Shown piece by piece: positions 38,009 through 47,711 of a DNA stretch of 64,000 nucleotides. Every line of letters starts with the position of its first letter. The stretch's first letter is position 1. This DNA is from Microbulbifer sp. HZ11 (lineage in GTDB: Bacteria; Pseudomonadota; Gammaproteobacteria; Pseudomonadales; Cellvibrionaceae), in assembly GCF_000708675.1 (NCBI RefSeq), contig NZ_JELR01000001.1, forward strand, positions 310,001-374,000. Direction: 5' to 3'. Under the pieces are notes generated by a model. That model saw only the letters and a list, made by a program, of their open reading frames with translations, was not told the DNA's origin and did not search any database. Made by a program: the position numbers and the translations under genes.

Positions 38009-39757
38009 ATGCCTTCGTCAAATACCTCTGCTCGCCTTTCTCGCCGGCATGCCTGCCTCGGCGTTCTGATTCTCAATATCGTGACAGTCCTTGTGGCCGG
38101 GTGTAGTACGCCGGCACGTCAGGTGGTTTCTGAGGCATACCACAGTGAGAAGCCGCGCATCGATCAATGGGCGGCAGACTGGCACAAGGATTCTGACGCC
38201 GAGTTCCGCTCGGACAGATCGGTGCTGGTGGCCACGTATGCGACAACAGAGTTTACCAATGTGAAGCGCTTGCGCAGCACCGACGAACTGGTGTCCGCAA
38301 AAACACCGATGGTGGTGGCATGGCTGGAAATGAAAAAGGGACCGCAGGCGATTCCGCTGTACCGATATGTGGTAATCCCTCTGAAATATGTAAGTGCAGA
38401 GACGCTTATCCAGCAGGGTGCCTATATCAGTGAGCAGAAAGACCTTGGACTGCCCGCACAAATGCCCGCAAGTCCGTATAAGGGTGCCGTGGTTACCGAC
38501 TGGCAGTATTGCTACGCCTGCTTTGCCCAGCGCGAGATCGAAGAACTGGAAATGCGAGACCTGAACTTTCTCACATCCAGTGTAAAACGCCGGATGGAAG
38601 CCCGCTCGTTGGGTGGCCTGTACTTTCTGAACACGGCAGCTGCGGCGCGCACGCGCTCTGCCGGTACGGCGACGTTGACCGTGGAAGTAGGCGAGCGTGC
38701 CCGGGAGCAACAGCAGGCATTTACCGATTATTACCTGAAAAACAGGGCCGCCCTGGCGGATGCCCGTGAGGGAGATGCGCGCTATCGCCGCTTCTGGCGC
38801 GAAGAGGTCGAACCGCTCCTGTTCGATGCTTTTGCCGTGTCCCAGGGTTGTCCGAAAGATTTCCAGTCGTCCCGTCAACGCTATAAGCGATTGGCACCAA
38901 TGTATGTGGAACAGCGTATCCGCCTGAACCGGGAATATGTGGAATGCCGGAGCGATGCACTGGCGCGGTACGACCTGAATACTTACCAGTCTCAATATGC
39001 GCAGTTGCAGCAGCGTGAGAGCGCGCTGTGGGCCCAGTCCAGCGGTTCCCTTCGCCGCAAGATGATACCGCCGCAGGAGGTGGTGCCGCAGGCGGTGAAA
39101 TGGATCGATGAGGCTGCGGAGGGAATCGAAAGTGCCTACCACGACCTGGCGAATATTGAAAAGGCAGAAGCGCGGGCGGCGGCTTCGAAGCAGCGCGCGG
39201 AAGCCTTTAGTCAGGCTACCTGGCAGTCGACATTCAGTGCCATCAGCAACCGCAACGCGCAGGTGTTACAGCAGTCTCGCCAGATCAGTGCCATGGTCGA
39301 CCGTGCACAATCTGCGCCCCGTCCGGCGTTTGGTAAACCGAACGAGGAGCGAAAATCTGCGGAATCGGGTTCGGAATCGGAAGTGGGAAAGAAAGTGCAG
39401 TATAGGCCCGACACGGCGAGCCCTGCACTCGTCGCCGCTGCCAAGGAAGCAGAGCCCATGGGAGCCGAAGAAAATAGCGAAAATGCCTATGTGGGTGCGG
39501 GGCGCGATTACCCGCTCAGCGGAAGTTCCAGCAGCTACTATCAGCGATCCGTGGCCATTGACCTGGCGGAAACCAATTTGCGTAATCAGGCGGCCGAGTT
39601 CTGCGGGAGCAGCTACAAGGCGGAGATTCGCTGGAGCCCGGATGCGGAGTGTAAGCGGAGCGCCGTGGCCGAGAGTTTTCTCTGTACACGGGACGCCTTG
39701 GTGAACTGTTACGAAAACCGGTGCGAGCAGGAATTTTGCGGAACGCGATCGCCCTAG
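38009..39757 (+). CDS. Large predicted lipoprotein, function unknown
   Basis: 582 residues. The N-terminus has a Sec signal with a lipobox (VLVAGC, Cys near residue 32). The middle is Arg- and Glu-rich, helical and probably coiled-coil, with Cys pairs (YCYACFAQ). The C-terminal ~60 residues hold several cysteines (FCGSS, DAECKRS, FLCTRD, CYENRCEQEFCG) that could form disulfides. No known domain was recognised. A bidirectional terminator follows. Confidence 0.6.
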   Translation: MPSSNTSARLSRRHACLGVLILNIVTVLVAGCSTPARQVVSEAYHSEKPRIDQWAADWHKDSDAEFRSDRSVLVATYATTEFTNVKRLRSTDELVSAKTPMVVAWLEMKKGPQAIPLYRYVVIPLKYVSAETLIQQGAYISEQKDLGLPAQMPASPYKGAVVTDWQYCYACFAQREIEELEMRDLNFLTSSVKRRMEARSLGGLYFLNTAAAARTRSAGTATLTVEVGERAREQQQAFTDYYLKNRAALADAREGDARYRRFWREEVEPLLFDAFAVSQGCPKDFQSSRQRYKRLAPMYVEQRIRLNREYVECRSDALARYDLNTYQSQYAQLQQRESALWAQSSGSLRRKMIPPQEVVPQAVKWIDEAAEGIESAYHDLANIEKAEARAAASKQRAEAFSQATWQSTFSAISNRNAQVLQQSRQISAMVDRAQSAPRPAFGKPNEERKSAESGSESEVGKKVQYRPDTASPALVAAAKEAEPMGAEENSENAYVGAGRDYPLSGSSSSYYQRSVAIDLAETNLRNQAAEFCGSSYKAEIRWSPDAECKRSAVAESFLCTRDALVNCYENRCEQEFCGTRSP

Positions 39758-39780
39758 TATTCGATCGCTTCCTTTTATTG

Positions 39781-39823
39781 TTTAAAGTCCGGGCACACCG
39801 GGTTTTACCGCCCGGACTTTTAA
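39781..39823. terminator. Bidirectional terminator between convergent genes
   Basis: AAAGTCCGGGC pairs with GCCCGGACTTT around a 15-base loop, with A and T runs on both sides, between the lipoprotein gene and the leftward hydrolase gene. Confidence 0.85.
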
Positions 39824-39830
39824 ACCGCGC

Positions 39831-40904
39831 TTACTGCTTGCCGGGGGCTTTCAGAAATTCGGTCAGTGCCGCCATATAGCGGTCAAAGTCTTCAAACTGC
39901 GGTACGTGACCGATGCCGTCCAGCTCCACCAATTGCGCATTGGGGATGGCTTCTGCGGTTACTTTACCGAGTCTGTCGTAACGGCCGAGATCGGCGCGGG
40001 TGGACTCCGGCGCGCGATTGCGGCCAATGGCGGTGCGATCGCGGGTGCCGATAATCAGCAGGGTGGGGGCCTTCAGGTCGCCGAATTCGTACAGCACCGG
40101 TTGGGTGAACACCATATCGGATGTGCGCGCGTCAATTTCCGCAATCTTGTCTGCGTCCGGACCAATGGTCCAGCCGGCCTGAATAGCCAGGAGCGGGTCG
40201 TAGGCCGCTTTCCATTTACCGTCAAAGTAGGCGGCGGTCATATAGCTTTTCACCTTCTCCGGGGTCTGCTGTTTTTCCTGGGCAATGGCCTGCTCGACGG
40301 GCTGATAGGGGGTGAACCGCTTCCAGTCTTCCAGGCCGATGGGGTTGATCAGCACCAGCTTTTTGACGGTTTCCGGGTACATCAGGGCAAAGCGGGTAGC
40401 GAGCATCCCGCCCATGGAATGGCCGGCGACGGTGGCGCGGGAAACGTCGAGCTTGTCCAACAGTGCTTTGGTGCTGTCCGCCAGCGCCTGAAAGGTGAAC
40501 TGGAAGCCCTCCGGCTTACTGGATTTGCCAAAGCCAATCTGATCCGGCGCGATAACCCGATAGCCCTGTCTGCTGAGGGCATCGATGGTGCTCTGCCAGT
40601 AGGCGCCGGAGAAATTCTTGCCGTGCAGTAACACAACGGTTTTGCCATTGGCGTCCGCTGCCGGCGGTACGTCCATATAGACCATTTCCAGTGGCTGCTG
40701 CTGGTCGCGGAACGCAAAGGTCTCGACCGGGTAGGGGTAGTCCATATCGCTCAAGCGGGCATCCTGGGGTTTTACCGCAGGGGCGCTTTCTGCGGCCAGG
40801 GAAGCCGGCGGCCAGATCAGGCCGAGCGTGGCCATGACCAGGGGTATAAGAAATCGGGGCAACAGGGGCAGTCGGATCCACGGTTGGCGGGTGGCATTCA
40901 GCAT
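39831..40904 (-). CDS. Secreted alpha/beta hydrolase
   Basis: A 357-residue protein with a signal peptide (cleavage after SLA). The alpha/beta-hydrolase core has the oxyanion motif [12 protein letters not shown], the nucleophile elbow [14 protein letters not shown], an acid in [10 protein letters not shown], and the catalytic His in [11 protein letters not shown]. The substrate is unknown. Confidence 0.85.
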   Translation of the reverse strand: MLNATRQPWIRLPLLPRFLIPLVMATLGLIWPPASLAAESAPAVKPQDARLSDMDYPYPVETFAFRDQQQPLEMVYMDVPPAADANGKTVVLLHGKNFSGAYWQSTIDALSRQGYRVIAPDQIGFGKSSKPEGFQFTFQALADSTKALLDKLDVSRATVAGHSMGGMLATRFALMYPETVKKLVLINPIGLEDWKRFTPYQPVEQAIAQEKQQTPEKVKSYMTAAYFDGKWKAAYDPLLAIQAGWTIGPDADKIAEIDARTSDMVFTQPVLYEFGDLKAPTLLIIGTRDRTAIGRNRAPESTRADLGRYDRLGKVTAEAIPNAQLVELDGIGHVPQFEDFDRYMAALTEFLKAPGKQ

Positions 40905-41251
40905 AAGTCTTCGTACTCCTTGAGGTATTGCGAATGTTCGGCTGGGTGAGCCGTGGTTCTGTCTCTCTGCACGATCGCGCCGCTGCTAATTTGTTCTGTT
41001 TATAAAACGACCTGGACAGCAGCGCCGATGATCATAGCACTGATAGATGACTGACCGTATTTACCGCGATGGATTCCCGGTGGCTGTCGGGTCTACCACA
41101 GGGCATGGCTCCAAGGGGCTATTTCTGTGCGAGGAATCACAAATTTCATCGAGTTCTGTTTAAAATGGCTGCTGGTCCCTCTCCGTAGATGATTCTTCGT
41201 GAATAAATCGTGCCGCTTCATCGGCGGCCACAATAAGTTCGAGACGTAGCA
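40905..41251. other. Intergenic region with no gene
   Basis: About 350 bases upstream of two divergent genes. I see no ORF with a ribosome site, no tRNA and no strong hairpin. It presumably carries promoters for the hydrolase and the coiled-coil membrane protein. Confidence 0.5.
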
Positions 41252-43147
41252 ATGGCCCGCACCCAGCAAATCGAAAACCACTTCCGCCAGACCGTATCCG
41301 ATGCCCGCAATCTTGCCGCCACCCTGGAACAGGGCCAGGCGGAAATGCCGCTGGCCGAGCACTTCGGTAGCCTGATTCAATCTCTGGATCGTCGGCCGTT
41401 TTCCGTCACGCTGCTGTGCCTGGACAAGCCCAGTCGGGAGCGGGTGCTGAAGTGGCTGTACGGCCACCAGTTTGCGGTTTTCTCACTGCAGATTTCCGGG
41501 CAGATCGGCCTGTTGGAAGTGCAGCTGAAGGACAAGGGCTACGCGGTTGAAAACAGCAGTGGCTCGCGTCAGGAGTTCGATACCTGGGAGGAGCTGGTAC
41601 AGGTGGTGGGCGATCCGTCCGGCATGACGGACAGCAGTGGCCAGGAACTTACACTGGTGACGGAGCGGGTAAACGACCTGAAGAACCTCAACCTGCTGTT
41701 GCCGGACAGCACAAAATTTGTGCAGGAGTCGCCCGCATTACTGACACGCATTCTGCGCGAGACCAATATTCTGATGGTGGCAGGGCATCCGCACTACGCT
41801 TTGTCGGAAATCGAGCGCGGTGTGATCAATGATCTGATGGCGGAGATGGAAGGCTTCTGGCCGTTGCTGCCCGTGGATGAGCTTGCGGAAGAGGTGAGTA
41901 TTCCGGAGAACGGCTGGTGGCAGCAGGTGGCACGCCCCAAGATCAACCTGCCACCCAAGCTGATTACCACCCATGTTGAGGCCGAACTGCCCGGGTTCCT
42001 TACCAGCCCGGAAAATGCGCTGCGCCAGACCTTGCAACTGCTGCTGCTCGGTCGCAAGGCGGAGACTGCGGTCGAGGCGGTCAACGAGCGGCTGTCTCAG
42101 GAGCTGCGTCAGCTGGAGAGCCGCAAAAAGCGCGAAGCGCGCAAAACCCAGACCAGCGCTGCATTGGGCAATGACATGGGTTTCGCCAGTCAGCTGCGCA
42201 ACCACCTCGGGGATGGGGTGAGTGACATCAATAAATCCCTGCAGGAAAAGGCCCGTCGCAACGACACTGGCACCGGCAACGCCGGTCAGCAGTTGAAGCA
42301 GTTTATCGACTCCATGCACATCGACGATCTGGCGATGGAGAAGGGGTACAAATCGATCAAGCTATCTCTCAGCAACAAGTATCAGGAATCCCTTACCCGT
42401 TTTCTGCGCGACGCCTTGAAAAACGGGGTTAAACGCGATGCGGAAATGCTCAATAGCGAACTGGATTCCCTCAAGCGCTCCCTGTCCAATGAATTCAAAA
42501 GCAAGACCGGCGTGGAGCCGGTGCTGGAGTTCGATCCGCTCAATCGCGATGGCCTGATTGATGATCTCGCCAGCTCGGTGAATCTGGAGATGCGCTACCA
42601 GGGCGAGATGCCCAAGCGCGGCTTTTTTCAGCGTTTGGGGGAAGCGCGCCGCGCGGCCTTCGTCATTCTGATGAGTGTTTCGCTGCTGGCGATGATGGGT
42701 ATCAATCTGCGGGATAACCCACTGATCGGCGTCATTATTTTCTTTGTGTTTGTCGGTGCTTTTGTTTTCACCTATTACGGCTGGAAGCGGGAGGACGAGG
42801 AGCGCCTTGAGAAAGAGGTCAGCCGCGTGCGCGAGGAAGTTCTCGGCAGCAGCCGCCGGCTATTGGGGGAACTGACCCGTGAGAAGCAATCGCGCATCGG
42901 CGATTTTCTCGAGCGCATCAAAAAACAATGGCAACTGGTGCTGGACCGCACCTTGCAAGACTGGCAACAGCGCGAGCGCCAGACCAGCGAAAAGCAATCC
43001 CATCAGTCCCGCCAGCGCCTGGCGAATATCGATACGCTGATCAATCAGTGGCAACGGCAACAGCTACCCGCGCAGAAACTGCAGGGCAACGTAAGCAAGA
43101 TCGTCAGTGATTGTCGGGCCCAACTCGAAATGCTGGTGGACGCTTGA
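41252..43147 (+). CDS. Two-TM coiled-coil protein with a degenerate dynamin-like N-terminus
   Basis: 631 residues. Residues 48-110 look like the first strands of a dynamin-type GTPase (RPFSVTLLCLDKPSRERVLK), but the P-loop GxxxxGK[ST] is replaced by LDKPSRER, so nucleotide binding is unlikely. A long helical, coiled-coil middle follows (NERLSQELRQLESRKKREAR), then two TM helices (about 478-497 and 503-522), then a basic amphipathic C-terminal coil (REKQSRIGDFLERIKKQW). This resembles bacterial dynamin-like membrane-remodelling proteins in layout. It overlaps the opposing DUF4384-like fragment by 84 bases. Confidence 0.55.
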   Translation: MARTQQIENHFRQTVSDARNLAATLEQGQAEMPLAEHFGSLIQSLDRRPFSVTLLCLDKPSRERVLKWLYGHQFAVFSLQISGQIGLLEVQLKDKGYAVENSSGSRQEFDTWEELVQVVGDPSGMTDSSGQELTLVTERVNDLKNLNLLLPDSTKFVQESPALLTRILRETNILMVAGHPHYALSEIERGVINDLMAEMEGFWPLLPVDELAEEVSIPENGWWQQVARPKINLPPKLITTHVEAELPGFLTSPENALRQTLQLLLLGRKAETAVEAVNERLSQELRQLESRKKREARKTQTSAALGNDMGFASQLRNHLGDGVSDINKSLQEKARRNDTGTGNAGQQLKQFIDSMHIDDLAMEKGYKSIKLSLSNKYQESLTRFLRDALKNGVKRDAEMLNSELDSLKRSLSNEFKSKTGVEPVLEFDPLNRDGLIDDLASSVNLEMRYQGEMPKRGFFQRLGEARRAAFVILMSVSLLAMMGINLRDNPLIGVIIFFVFVGAFVFTYYGWKREDEERLEKEVSRVREEVLGSSRRLLGELTREKQSRIGDFLERIKKQWQLVLDRTLQDWQQRERQTSEKQSHQSRQRLANIDTLINQWQRQQLPAQKLQGNVSKIVSDCRAQLEMLVDA

Positions 43148-43516
43148 TCCATTTAACAGCTGCCCCAGCGCCGTCTCGGTCAGTGGCACATCGGTGACCA
43201 GTGCAATGTAGGAATCCGTTGTGGGGGTGTCCGGTGCAATCAGCCCCGCCTCCCACACACCGCCGCTTTCCGGGATGGTGATGGCGTTTGCCCGGCGCAT
43301 GGTCAGGTCCTGTCGCAATATATCCACCTCACCATTTTGATACACGCCCAGCAGATGCAGATAGCCGGGGTTCCCGGTTTTTATCTGCCAGCGGTATTCG
43401 GCGGCCGCAGGTACCTGGAGGGGCAGTCGTTGGCCGTTGACACGCTCCGGGTAGAGGGTGAGTTGGCGACGGTCAGGCTTATCAGGAATGGTTTTGCGGT
43501 TGCTGTTCTTGGCATA
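43064..43516 (-). pseudogene. DUF4384-like C-terminal domain, cut off by an in-frame TGA
   Basis: Continues the same frame as the coiled-coil gene at 43517-45328 after a single TGA (43517-43519): YAKNSNRKTIPDKPDRR, then YRWQIKTGNPGYLHLLGVYQ, then APDTPTTDSYIALVTDVPL. The GYL-x-LL-x-V...G-x-V...AP-x-P-x-TD-x-x-I-AL-V-x-D pattern is that of DUF4384. There is no ATG or GTG with a ribosome site before residue ~60, so the domain is probably made only by readthrough, or the gene is broken. Whether the TGA is real needs raw reads. Confidence 0.65.
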
Positions 43517-45328
43517 TCAGATATTCGCCCAACCATTGGGTGTGCTGTTCGCTTTATCCAGTTTCTCGCGCTTGCGCTGTTCCGCTACCCGCGCCCAGTC
43601 TTCGGCCTCGTCGCGACTGGATTGGGCATCACTTTTTTCCGCGGTGCAGCTGGATGTCATCCGCTGGCACTGGCCCAGTCCATTGCTGGCATCGCCGTGA
43701 TGCTGAGCGGTCTGTTCCGCGGAAACCTTGGCCGCGTCGGCGTGCTCCTGAGCTTTGTCGCGGTTGGCCTCGGCGGTGACCTGGGCGTTGAACGCATCCA
43801 GGTTTGCATCCAGTGCGCGATTCTTAGCATCCATGGCTTCTTTGAGCAGCTCGTTGAAGCGGCTGCGACTTTCCTGCGCGGCGTCCTCGGCGTAACTCAG
43901 CAGATCCTGGATGTCGGACTTGAGGCCGTCGGTGTCGTCCCGTGTCTGTTGGGTATCCTGGGACAGCCGCTGGATCTGCGCGAGTAATTTGTCGACTTCA
44001 CTGGCGTGGACGTCTGCTGTGGCGTGCGCCCGCTGCGCGGCATCGTCGAAACGCTCGGCAGACTGCATAGCGGTTTGCGCATTGGCGGACGCGGTCTGTG
44101 CGGAAGAGACTTCGCTCTGGGCGCGCCCCACCGCAGCGGTGGCCTGGGCGGTTGCAGACGCGGCTTCGTTCGCCGCGCTGCCCGCGTGCGAGGAAGCCGC
44201 GTTGGCCTTGGCGTTGGCGTCTTCCGCGGACTGGCTGTTGCTCTCGGCGGTTTCCGCCTGTTGCTGTGCCTGTTCGCTGGCCTGTTGTGCAAGGTTGGCC
44301 TGTTGTTCGGTTTCTGCACGCAGACGCGCGGCCTCGGCGGCGAGATTGTCTGTGCTCTGCTGCTGATCACGGGCAGCGTCGGCAGCACGCTCCGCGGCAG
44401 ACTTTTGCGTGTCAGCGGATTCCGCCGAGGAATTTGCGGTGTTTGCGTTATCTCCCGCGGCACTGGTGGCATCACCGGCGTTTTCGGCCTGCTGCTGTGC
44501 GCGTCCGGCGGAATCGGTCGCGGTATCTGCACCGGTTTGCGCGCTGGCGGCAGCGGTCCCGGCATCGCCGGCTTGGTCCGCGGCGGTACCGGCGGCCTGG
44601 GACGCGTCGTTGGCCTGCGAGCGTGCAGCATCGGCAGCCTGGCCAGCCTTGCCGGCGTGGTCGCGCGCCTGCTCACTGGCGCTGCCGGCCGCGGATGCGG
44701 CGGACTGGGCTTCCTGCGCGGAGGCATTGGCAATGCTGCTTTGGGACTGCGCATCGCTTGCCGCACTACCGGCGGTCTGGGCACTGCCCTGAGCGCTGCT
44801 GGCGGCACTGGCGGAGTTGCCGGCCTGGGCCTGTGCGTTGCTGGCCGCGCTTTGCGCGGCACCACTGGATTGTTGCGCCTGGCTGGCAGCGGCATTGGCG
44901 GCCGTGGCAGCGCGGCTTGCCTCTTGCGATGCGTTTTCTGCCTGGCGGGAGGCACGGCCGGCATCTTGTGCTTCGCGCTCTGCGGTATCTGAGGCGCTTC
45001 CGGCCTTGGCCGCGTGTCGCTGTGCTTCGCTGGTTGCCTGCTGGGATTGCTGTGACTGTTGCTGGGCGGTATTGGCGCTGCTCTGTGCCTGTTGCGCCTG
45101 CTGGCTTGAGCGGGTGGCAGATTCGGTAGCCGACTGAGCCGTGCTGCGGGCCTGTTGCAGGGCTTCGCGGCTGGCCGCGGCCTGCTGCTGGGCAATACCT
45201 GCTTCGATTTCCGCGGCCTGTTTGTCGGCCTGTGCCTGCTGGGCAGCCTGGCGGGCCTGTTCGGCTTCCGCGCGAGCCCGCGCCAGTGCGGCTTCCAGTT
45301 CGCTGCGGTCTTTGGTTGTGGAATCCAT
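43517..45328 (-). CDS. Ala/Gln/Ser-rich coiled-coil protein, paralog 1
   Basis: 603 residues, no signal peptide. The N-terminus (LEAALARARAEAEQARQAAQ) is a normal coiled coil. The central ~400 residues are low complexity, built from Ala, Gln, Ser and Asp with an apparent 7/14-residue period (AxxAxxQAxxA). The final ~150 residues are mixed coiled coil (LLSYAEDAAQESRSRFNELL) with Cys. The stop TGA lies just after NGWANI and the frame continues into a DUF4384-like domain. It is a tandem paralog of the next gene upstream. Confidence 0.65.
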   Translation of the reverse strand: MDSTTKDRSELEAALARARAEAEQARQAAQQAQADKQAAEIEAGIAQQQAAASREALQQARSTAQSATESATRSSQQAQQAQSSANTAQQQSQQSQQATSEAQRHAAKAGSASDTAEREAQDAGRASRQAENASQEASRAATAANAAASQAQQSSGAAQSAASNAQAQAGNSASAASSAQGSAQTAGSAASDAQSQSSIANASAQEAQSAASAAGSASEQARDHAGKAGQAADAARSQANDASQAAGTAADQAGDAGTAAASAQTGADTATDSAGRAQQQAENAGDATSAAGDNANTANSSAESADTQKSAAERAADAARDQQQSTDNLAAEAARLRAETEQQANLAQQASEQAQQQAETAESNSQSAEDANAKANAASSHAGSAANEAASATAQATAAVGRAQSEVSSAQTASANAQTAMQSAERFDDAAQRAHATADVHASEVDKLLAQIQRLSQDTQQTRDDTDGLKSDIQDLLSYAEDAAQESRSRFNELLKEAMDAKNRALDANLDAFNAQVTAEANRDKAQEHADAAKVSAEQTAQHHGDASNGLGQCQRMTSSCTAEKSDAQSSRDEAEDWARVAEQRKREKLDKANSTPNGWANI

Positions 45329-45354
45329 GACAGTGTCCTAGTTCGTTGACCGCA

Positions 45355-47088
45355 TTAAATGCTGTTGGCTGCCGAGCGCGCATCGGATGCCGCTTCGCGG
45401 GCATCGCCGGCGGCGTCGTTGGCAGTGCTCAGGGTGTCCCGCGCGGTGTCCACAAATCCCACGATCTGTTGCGCGCCGTTTTGCGCCTCGCCGGCATAGC
45501 GCTCGGCGGTGTCCATATGCTTTTGCGCGTCGATCATTGCGTCCATGGCTTTTTCATTGTGTTTCCACGCGTCGGTGGCCGCATTCTTTGCATCCAGTGC
45601 TTCGCCTTCGGTTTTGTCCACCGCGGCGATGGCCTGCTGCTCCATATCCGACAGCAGGTTTGCCAGTTGTTCAGAGGTCGAGCGGGCGTCGTCGCGCAGG
45701 GACTCGGCTTCCTGTCGCGCCGCCTCTGCCTGTTGCAGTTGCTGTTCTGCGCGGGCCAGGTAGTCCTGTGCACGGCGCAGTGCCTCGTCGGTCTGTTCCG
45801 CACTGCTGTGCGCCTGATAGGCGGCACTGGCGGCGGCGGACGAAGCGGACGCCGCCTGGCTCGCCTCGGACTGGGCTTCGGATGCGGCAGCAGATGCCTG
45901 TGAGGCTTCCGACTGTGCCTGTGAGGCGGAAGACTGCGCCTGGCTTGCGGCACCAGCGGCCTGGCTGGCGTCGCTGTCGGCTTGTTGTGCCGCAGACTCC
46001 GCCTGTTCGGCGGCCGCGCTGGCGGTCTGCTGGGCCTCGTCGGCTTCTTCCGCTTCGCTATCGGCGGTTGTGCGGGCTTCTTTTGCACTCTCCGCCTCTT
46101 CGGCAATCGCCTGGGCCTGCTGCTGGGCCAGTTCCGCCGCTTTTTGCGCGGCCAGCTGCTGTTCTTCACTGCTCACTGCGGCGTCCGCCGCGCGGGTTTC
46201 GCTCTCCTGGGCCACGTCAGCGGCGCTCTGTGCCTGGTCGCGCAGGGTACTGGCGGTTTCCGATGCTTCCGCCGCGCGCTCGGCTTCCTGAGTTGATCGG
46301 TTGGCGGCGTTCGTGGCGCTGTCGGCCTGAGTCTGGGCATCGGTTGCGGCGGTTGTGGCCTGATCGGCACCGGTTCTCGCGGTGTCGGCGGACTGGCCAG
46401 CATCTCCGGCCTGGGTGTGTGCCTCGCCGGCCGCGGTGCCGGCGTCTGTGGCCTGCGCCTGCGCGTCCTGGGCGGAGCTATTCGCCGCGCCAGCCTGGTT
46501 TTGCGCGTCTGCGGCGGATTGCCCCGCCTGGGAGGCCTGGTTCTGGGCATCGGTCGCTGCGGCGTTTGCCTGGGAGGCCTGGGTCTGTGCATCGCTGGCG
46601 GAAGCCCCGGCGGCGCTGGCCTGTTGTTCTGCGCTGCTCGCTGCGGAGCCGGCGGTACTGGCCATCTGTGCCGCTTCACTTTGATTTGCGGCAGCATCGG
46701 AACTGGCAGAGCGGGCGGCCTGGGCTTCCGAGTCAGCGGTGTCCGATGCCTGGCGGGCCTCGGCGGCTTCGCGCTGCGCTTCGGCGGCGGCCTGCGCGGC
46801 CTGGTTGGCCTGCTGTTGAGCATCGCTGGCGGAGGAGCTCGATTGCTGCGCACCGCTGGCGGCCTGGCTCATGGACTCGGTCGCTGCCTGGGCCTGTTGC
46901 TGGGCCACATTCAACGCTTCCTGGCCCTGTGTCGCCTGATCTTTGGCGAGGGAGGCTTCGCCTTCCGCCTTCTGTTTATCCAGTTCGGCGTCCTGCGCAG
47001 CCTGACGGGCTTTTTCCGCTTCGGCGCGTGCCTGGGCAAGCTGCTGTTCAAGTTCGTTGCGAGTGGAGCTGAATTCCTTGCTGGGCAT
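45355..47088 (-). CDS. Ala/Gln/Ser-rich coiled-coil protein, paralog 2
   Basis: 577 residues from MPSKEFSSTRNELEQQ (CAGGAA is eight bases upstream of ATG 47088). An earlier in-frame start at 47145 lacks a ribosome site. Same layout as paralog 1: charged N-terminal coil, long Ala/Gln/Ser repeat tract (ATDAQNQASQAGQSAADAQN repeats), and a C-terminal coil (DAKNAATDAWKHNEKAMDA). It ends with SDARSAANSI and has no DUF4384. Gap to paralog 1 is 26 bases, so one operon. The function is unknown; it may be a rigid filament or scaffold. Confidence 0.65.
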   Translation of the reverse strand: MPSKEFSSTRNELEQQLAQARAEAEKARQAAQDAELDKQKAEGEASLAKDQATQGQEALNVAQQQAQAATESMSQAASGAQQSSSSASDAQQQANQAAQAAAEAQREAAEARQASDTADSEAQAARSASSDAAANQSEAAQMASTAGSAASSAEQQASAAGASASDAQTQASQANAAATDAQNQASQAGQSAADAQNQAGAANSSAQDAQAQATDAGTAAGEAHTQAGDAGQSADTARTGADQATTAATDAQTQADSATNAANRSTQEAERAAEASETASTLRDQAQSAADVAQESETRAADAAVSSEEQQLAAQKAAELAQQQAQAIAEEAESAKEARTTADSEAEEADEAQQTASAAAEQAESAAQQADSDASQAAGAASQAQSSASQAQSEASQASAAASEAQSEASQAASASSAAASAAYQAHSSAEQTDEALRRAQDYLARAEQQLQQAEAARQEAESLRDDARSTSEQLANLLSDMEQQAIAAVDKTEGEALDAKNAATDAWKHNEKAMDAMIDAQKHMDTAERYAGEAQNGAQQIVGFVDTARDTLSTANDAAGDAREAASDARSAANSI

Positions 47089-47163
47089 ATTTGAGGTTCC
47101 TGGCAGGTACGACCAATGTTGTTGTAGTTGTGTGATTTTTTTCACATTTTACGGTGGCGCCTT

Positions 47164-47442
47164 TCAGCGAGAAAGTTCTTTCTCAAGCTCCTGCTGGGCT
47201 TTGGCTACGCGGAATTCTTTCAGCAGGTTTGTGGCGAGTGCCTGGGCGAAGGTTTCTGGCCTGGATTGTCCCGAGTAGGTTTTGCAGCGCGACCAGTCAT
47301 TCTCACTCAGGCGATCGATGACATAGGTGCAGGCTTCTTCCGCAAGGCCAGGCTGGCCGAAGCGCGAGTTGGCGAGGCGGTCGAGCTTGCCGATCCATGC
47401 TTCAGAGAGTATTAACGCTGGCCAGGAATTCGTACTGCGCAT
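47164..47442 (-). CDS. Short sigma-70 region-2-like protein (possibly truncated)
   Basis: 92 residues. LANSRFGQPGLAEEACTYVI then DRLSENDWSRCKTYSGQSRP then ETFAQALATNLLKEFRVAK follows the pattern of ECF-type sigma region 2 (A..YV...L...DW.R...Y.GQS...F......LL.+F). Region 4 is missing, so it is either a remnant or a small regulator. It lies 75 bases upstream of paralog 2 on the same strand. Confidence 0.45.
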   Translation of the reverse strand: MRSTNSWPALILSEAWIGKLDRLANSRFGQPGLAEEACTYVIDRLSENDWSRCKTYSGQSRPETFAQALATNLLKEFRVAKAQQELEKELSR

Positions 47443-47711
47443 GAAATTGTTTTTGTCGTTTTTTATTTACTGCAAGTTCAGTCGCGGATATTGGTGTCGG
47501 GAAATCCACACTGGATGACAGCATCTGCATCGATTGGATGTGATTTTCTCGTACTCGTGTCTGATCGTCGCATTTTATGCTGCGCAATTCACGCATTAAA
47601 TGGTACCCTTGTCGCATTATTGAACACGTTCAATAAAGAGCTGGGTGATTGTGTGTAATGCACCGATTTGGCCATCTGTAACAACAACGAAAACAGCACG
47701 CATCCCATCAC

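Noticed and set aside
43911-47094. Several 100-560-residue frames on the plus strand over the coiled-coil genes
   Set aside because: The Ala/Gln/Ser repeats leave all frames open; the products are Arg/Pro- or Gly/Leu-rich artefacts without domains.
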